Assembly: GCA_023430545.1 (NCBI GenBank)
Contig: JAEZAF010000107.1
Location: 1-8,906 of the forward strand
Length of the DNA: 8,906 nucleotides
Direction of reading: 5' to 3'
From: Chloroflexota bacterium
GTDB lineage: Bacteria > Chloroflexota > Anaerolineae > Aggregatilineales > Phototrophicaceae
Shown here: piece by piece, positions 6,383-8,906 of the stretch
How positions within the stretch are numbered: position 1 is the first letter of the stretch
How the letters are laid out: each line of letters begins with the position of its first letter
The notes under the pieces: generated by a model
Database searches by the model: none
Seen by the model: only the letters and a program-made list of their open reading frames with translations
Told to the model about the DNA's origin: nothing
Position numbers and translations under genes: made by a program

Positions 6383-6388
6383 ATTTTA
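6383..6388 (-). promoter_or_regulatory. Candidate -10 box for rhomboid 1
   Basis: The minus strand reads TAAAAT (five of six to TATAAT). A partial -35 (GCAACA, 6407-6412) lies 18 bases upstream. It abuts the 18-bp palindrome. Confidence 0.4.
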
Positions 6389-6432
6389 CGTGTTCCGACG
6401 CGCTGATGTTGCACATATTCTGAAAATACCTC

Positions 6433-6463
6433 TTGAGCCTCACGCCGCGTGATAGTTTAGACT
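6433..6463 (+). promoter_or_regulatory. Weak candidate promoter for the DUF2268 protease
   Basis: TTGAGC (6433-6438) and TAGACT (6458-6463) are 19 bases apart, longer than ideal. The position, about 33 bases before the ATG, is sensible, but the match is poor. Confidence 0.22.
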
Positions 6464-6496
6464 GCCTGTGCATGAGGAGAAACAAGGGAGAAAATC

Positions 6497-7405
6497 ATGA
6501 AATTCAAAATCCTCGACACCCAGTCCACTTATCAGCGGATGTTCGATGCGCCGGATGATGCCGCCCGCGAAGCGATCTTTCGTCAGGAAATCGCGGAACC
6601 CTTCGCCGGTGTCGTCAAGATCATGGCTGGCGGACAGGACCCAGTGGCGGCTTTTGCCCAGTGGGGGATGACGCCGGAGCAGTTTTCTGAGCCGGAGCGT
6701 GAAGAAACCCGACGGGTGTTCGATATCCTGAACGAGTACAACGCGTGGGAAAAGCCGGCACAGGCGCTGGAGGATGCCCGTCGCGCTTTCGAACCCTATG
6801 CGGATCGTCTTCCGTCCGGCCCGCTGGATGAGATCGTATTCGGCCTGACAATAATGCGCAAGCCTGCATGGGGCGGCGATGACGAAGGATATACCGGTTT
6901 TGGCGGCATCCCCGGGTATATCATGACCTGCTATAGCACGCCGAATGATTACAATCTGCCGCGTATCGGCGGGGCGACGGTGCATGAACTGCATCACAAT
7001 GTGCGCTTTACACTGTTTCCATTCATCCCCGGTCGTGTGACACTCGGTGATTATATTGTCGCCGAAGGGCTGGCGGAGGCCTTCGCTGCGGAGCTGTATG
7101 GTGAAGAAGTCGTCGGCTTTTATGTCACCCGCTTCGATGAGTCCCGACTGGAAGAGACGAAGCGTATCATTGGTGCTGAACTCGGCCTGACCGATTTTAA
7201 CCGGATGCGTGCCTTTGTCTTTGGGGATACCGTTGCCGATATGAGTAGCATGGGTCTGGAAAAAGCAGGGGTGCCAGCTTATGCCGGTTATGCTTTAGGC
7301 TATCGAGCGGTGAAGGCATATCAGGCACACACAGGCAAATCGATTGTCGAGGCGACATTTGTCCCTGCGGAAGAAATCCTGCGTGAGTCGGGTTTCTTCC
7401 GATAG
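6497..7405 (+). CDS. DUF2268-type putative Zn-dependent metalloprotease
   Basis: A 302-residue soluble protein with no signal peptide or membrane helix, related to the DUF2268 predicted Zn-dependent proteases (Bacillus YjaZ-like). The zinc-binding HExxH motif is GATVHELHHNVRF at 159-171, with H163, H167 and catalytic Glu164. The downstream VAEGLAEAFAAELYG (188-202) supplies the likely third ligand, Glu190, and is a hallmark of the family. The C-terminal GYALGYRAVKAYQAHTG (264-280) is also family-typical. The N-terminal half is mostly helical and carries no motif I know. The start has GGGAG 6 bases upstream of ATG. The gene is divergent from one rhomboid protease gene and convergent with another. 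Substrates of this family are essentially unknown, so a role in membrane-protein or stress-linked proteolysis is only a guess from the neighbours. Confidence 0.85.
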   Translation: MKFKILDTQSTYQRMFDAPDDAAREAIFRQEIAEPFAGVVKIMAGGQDPVAAFAQWGMTPEQFSEPEREETRRVFDILNEYNAWEKPAQALEDARRAFEPYADRLPSGPLDEIVFGLTIMRKPAWGGDDEGYTGFGGIPGYIMTCYSTPNDYNLPRIGGATVHELHHNVRFTLFPFIPGRVTLGDYIVAEGLAEAFAAELYGEEVVGFYVTRFDESRLEETKRIIGAELGLTDFNRMRAFVFGDTVADMSSMGLEKAGVPAYAGYALGYRAVKAYQAHTGKSIVEATFVPAEEILRESGFFR

Positions 7406-7411
7406 ACTGCG

Positions 7412-7430
7412 AACCTGTTACAAACAGGTT
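7412..7430 (+). terminator. Small hairpin directly after the DUF2268 gene
   Basis: AACCTGTT and AACAGGTT form a perfect 8-bp stem around the loop ACA. It begins 6 bases after the stop codon, just before the main terminator, and may block RNA decay or aid pausing. Confidence 0.4.
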
Positions 7431-7436
7431 GTATCA

Positions 7437-7473
7437 ACATAAAACGGGCGAAAGTCTCTCGCCCGTTTTGTGT
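7437..7473. terminator. Strong bidirectional intrinsic terminator
   Basis: A 15-bp stem (ACATAAAACGGGCGA with TCGCCCGTTTTGTGT, one T-G wobble) around a 7-base loop. The GC core is CGGGCGA/TCGCCCG, with AAAA on the left and TTTT on the right, so each strand gives a hairpin followed by a T-run. It separates the convergent DUF2268 gene (ends 7405) and second rhomboid gene (ends 7493). Confidence 0.85.
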
Positions 7474-7492
7474 TCATCTGTCTTATGGAACC

Positions 7493-8224
7493 CTACCAGC
7501 GATAGCGCTGCGCCCGCTGATATAGTGTCTGATTGCGTTCTGTACTGGACTGATGCTCCGGTACCAGCATGCGGAAGAGAAACGCCAGTGCGACACCGGC
7601 CACAAATCCGCCGATGTGAGCGAAGAAGGCAACCCCGCCACCACCGCCCTGATAAGCCGCGCCCAGTGAGGTGATCCCGTTGAAGAGCTGAAGCACGAAC
7701 CAGAAACCGAGGACGATCACGGCTGGCATCTCGCTCATCTGGCTGACACGCCCCAGTGGGATGATGCCGCGTACCTTCACGGACGGATACAGCACCAGAT
7801 ACGCACCCAGTACACCAGCAATTGACCCGGATGCGCCGACCATCGGAATCGTGGATGACGGATCGACCAGCGTCTGGGCGAAGGCCGCCGCATAGCCGGA
7901 CAGGAAGTACAGCACCAGATACAGTGGGATACCAAAGCGATCTTCGATATTGTCGCCAAACAGGTAGAGATACAGCATGTTCCCGGCGATATGCTCGAAA
8001 CTGCCGTGCATGAACATGCTTCGCAGTACGTCCATCAGGGACTCCGGTGACAGCGGCGCGGGGCTGAACGTCGCCGGGACAACTGCCAGCTCCTGAAAGG
8101 CCTGCTGTAATCCACGTTCTCCCAGTGACATTTCCCACAGGAAGACGACGACATTAATGCCGATGAGGATAAAGTTGACGATGGGGAAGCGCCGGGTTGG
8201 GTTGATGTCCTGCATGGGTAGCAT
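7493..8224 (-). CDS. Rhomboid family intramembrane serine protease (copy 2)
   Basis: A 243-residue membrane-embedded serine protease. Catalytic Ser132 lies in MVGASGSIAGVLGAY (128-142), catalytic His203 in FFAHIGGFVAG (200-210), and H73, H78 and oxyanion Asn82 in MHGSFEHIAGN (72-82). Hydrophobic helices lie at about 15-31, 66-89, 100-119, 128-146, 168-186 and 198-219. A glycine run, QGGGGGVAFFAH, precedes helix 6. The C-terminal tail (222-243) is polar and ends QRYRW. The protein has no cysteine, unlike copy 1. Motif residues fall at almost the same positions in both copies (H73/H78/N82 in each), indicating paralogy. ATG at 8224 has AAAGGAG 9 bases upstream; the GTG at 8230 is only 3 bases from that site and the ATG at 8215 is too far. 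It is closer to the common Chloroflexota/Actinobacteria-style rhomboid than copy 1. The substrate is unknown. Confidence 0.94.
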   Translation of the reverse strand: MLPMQDINPTRRFPIVNFILIGINVVVFLWEMSLGERGLQQAFQELAVVPATFSPAPLSPESLMDVLRSMFMHGSFEHIAGNMLYLYLFGDNIEDRFGIPLYLVLYFLSGYAAAFAQTLVDPSSTIPMVGASGSIAGVLGAYLVLYPSVKVRGIIPLGRVSQMSEMPAVIVLGFWFVLQLFNGITSLGAAYQGGGGGVAFFAHIGGFVAGVALAFLFRMLVPEHQSSTERNQTLYQRAQRYRW

Positions 8225-8233
8225 AGGCACTCG

Positions 8234-8240
8234 CTCCTTT
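8234..8240 (-). promoter_or_regulatory. Strong ribosome binding site that decides the rhomboid 2 start
   Basis: The minus strand reads AAAGGAG, a near-perfect Shine-Dalgarno sequence, 9 bases before the ATG at 8224. Confidence 0.75.
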
Positions 8241-8319
8241 GCGAAGGTGGGTGAAGAAGCACAATAGCGTTATTTGAAACAATAATCGCCAAATCTAACA
8301 CGTATTACATAAATAACGC

Positions 8320-8345
8320 CTTAAGTCTAATTAAGAAGACTTAGG
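8320..8345. repeat. AT-rich inverted repeat upstream of rhomboid 2
   Basis: TAAGTCT and AGACTTA form a perfect 7-bp inverted repeat around an 8-base loop, extended to 9 pairs with one wobble. It lies in the 208-base intergenic region before the second rhomboid gene and overlaps a weak promoter-like pair (TTAGAC-17-TAATAC on the minus strand). It may be an operator or only a chance structure in AT-rich DNA. The rest of 8225-8432 holds the terminator of the next gene and no other recognisable element. Confidence 0.35.
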
Positions 8346-8374
8346 CAGCCTGCTCACATCCGCTTTGATACAGG

Positions 8375-8409
8375 GAATCAAAAGGCGCAGGCTTCGGCAG
8401 TCTGCGCCT
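8375..8409 (-). terminator. Intrinsic terminator after the surface-protein gene
   Basis: On the minus strand, AGGCGCAGACT pairs with AGCCTGCGCCT (11 pairs, one wobble) around a 5-base loop, and is followed by TTTGATT. It begins 24 bases beyond the stop of the gene at 8433. Confidence 0.75.
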
Positions 8410-8432
8410 GTGTGATCGAGACGCCGTAACGC

Positions 8433-8906
8433 CTACGGCAGCCGGATGAGCGTCTCTGCCTCGACCGTCAGTGCGACATCATCCACAAAGAACTTACCCT
8501 TCGGGCTGTCATGGCGCAGATCGACTTTCACGGACTTTACTGTCTTTCCGGTCAGATCGAGCAGGACACTGTCTGTCTGTTGGATGTATCCTTCTGACAC
8601 TGGAATATTCAGTTTCAGCTTGTCCTTTGAGCCATCACTGTAGGCGATCTTCACCTGCGCGAACCTTGTCCCCACGGGAGCGCTGCGCCGATCGACCCAT
8701 GCGCTCAGTGATACCTGTGAGTCATGCACAAACGCGCTGGTGTCATTCACTTTCTGTGACAGCTTTGATGTGCTGCCGTCGCCATTGCCCTTGAACATGA
8801 ACGCACACGGCGCACTGTGGGCAAATTTTTTGTCCGCTTTGTCACACTTGATCTTGTCTGGATTCGCGGTGGCGGTCTTCTTGCCAGTCCAACCATCCGG
8901 AAGCTT
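8433..8906 (-). CDS. C-terminal part of a probable cell-surface protein with a carbohydrate-binding-like beta-sandwich domain
   Basis: The frame is open to the right edge, giving the last 157 residues; the internal ATG at 8798 is not the true start. The segment looks like one jelly-roll domain. It begins LPDGWTGKK, has a CDKADKKFAHSAPCAFMFKG stretch with C21 and C34 as a possible disulfide, then the KLSQKV, VSLSAWVDRR and AYSDGSKDKLKL strands, a LDLTGKTVKSVKVDLRH repeat of strands, and the closing GKFFVDDVALTVE. The FVDDVALT ending and the overall pattern resemble CBM4/9- or CBM22-like carbohydrate-binding domains found at the end of secreted proteins in Chloroflexota. The catalytic or other N-terminal part and any signal peptide lie outside the window. 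Charged and small residues dominate, as expected for an exported protein. The ligand is not predictable. Confidence 0.7.
   Translation of the reverse strand, partial: KLPDGWTGKKTATANPDKIKCDKADKKFAHSAPCAFMFKGNGDGSTSKLSQKVNDTSAFVHDSQVSLSAWVDRRSAPVGTRFAQVKIAYSDGSKDKLKLNIPVSEGYIQQTDSVLLDLTGKTVKSVKVDLRHDSPKGKFFVDDVALTVEAETLIRLP

Noticed and set aside
6440..6997. 185-codon minus-strand open frame over the start of the DUF2268 gene
   Set aside because: Antisense to the gene carrying the HExxH motif, with no recognisable domain and no ribosome binding site.

Overview
The window looks like chromosomal DNA from a moderately high-GC bacterium. The best guess is a member of the Chloroflexota (Anaerolineae-like). 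This rests on the MurE variant with a GTDGKTTT P-loop, the beta-rich surface domain at the right edge, the Uma2-type gene and the general base composition. The assignment is by recognition of sequence style, not by a search. There is no rRNA, tRNA, CRISPR array or insertion sequence, and no gene-free gap longer than about 210 bases.

Left part (1-2225). The 5' two thirds of an ATP sulfurylase gene (sat, minus strand, cut by the left edge) is followed by a divergent, membrane-anchored SGNH/GDSL-type hydrolase on the plus strand. That gene ends in a perfect hairpin that contains its own stop codon.

Middle part (2254-5623). A compact minus-strand unit is read as tyrosine recombinase, then murE, then a Uma2-family (DUF820) nuclease-like gene. 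The recombinase and murE overlap by 8 bases (ATGAGTAA), so they are almost certainly cotranscribed and probably translationally coupled. A good sigma-70-like promoter (TTGAGG-17-TATCAT) sits just before the recombinase, and its predicted start point falls inside the terminator hairpin of the preceding gene. The Uma2 gene is clearly more AT-rich than murE.

Right part (5648-8432). Two rhomboid intramembrane serine proteases, both minus strand, flank a plus-strand DUF2268-type zinc metalloprotease. This gives three proteases of two mechanistic classes in 2.6 kb. The first rhomboid has a perfect 18-bp palindrome, GACAAAACGCGTTTTGTC, directly abutting its likely -10 box, a typical place for a repressor operator. 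It also has exactly two cysteines, both predicted on the outer face near the active site. A strong bidirectional terminator separates the metalloprotease from the second rhomboid.

Right edge (8433-8906). The C-terminal 157 residues of a probable cell-surface protein with a carbohydrate-binding-like beta-sandwich domain (minus strand), followed by an intrinsic terminator.

I did not find an obvious defence or mobile system. The observations most worth following are the recombinase-murE coupling with its nested promoter and terminator, the rhomboid operator, and the rhomboid/metalloprotease cluster.
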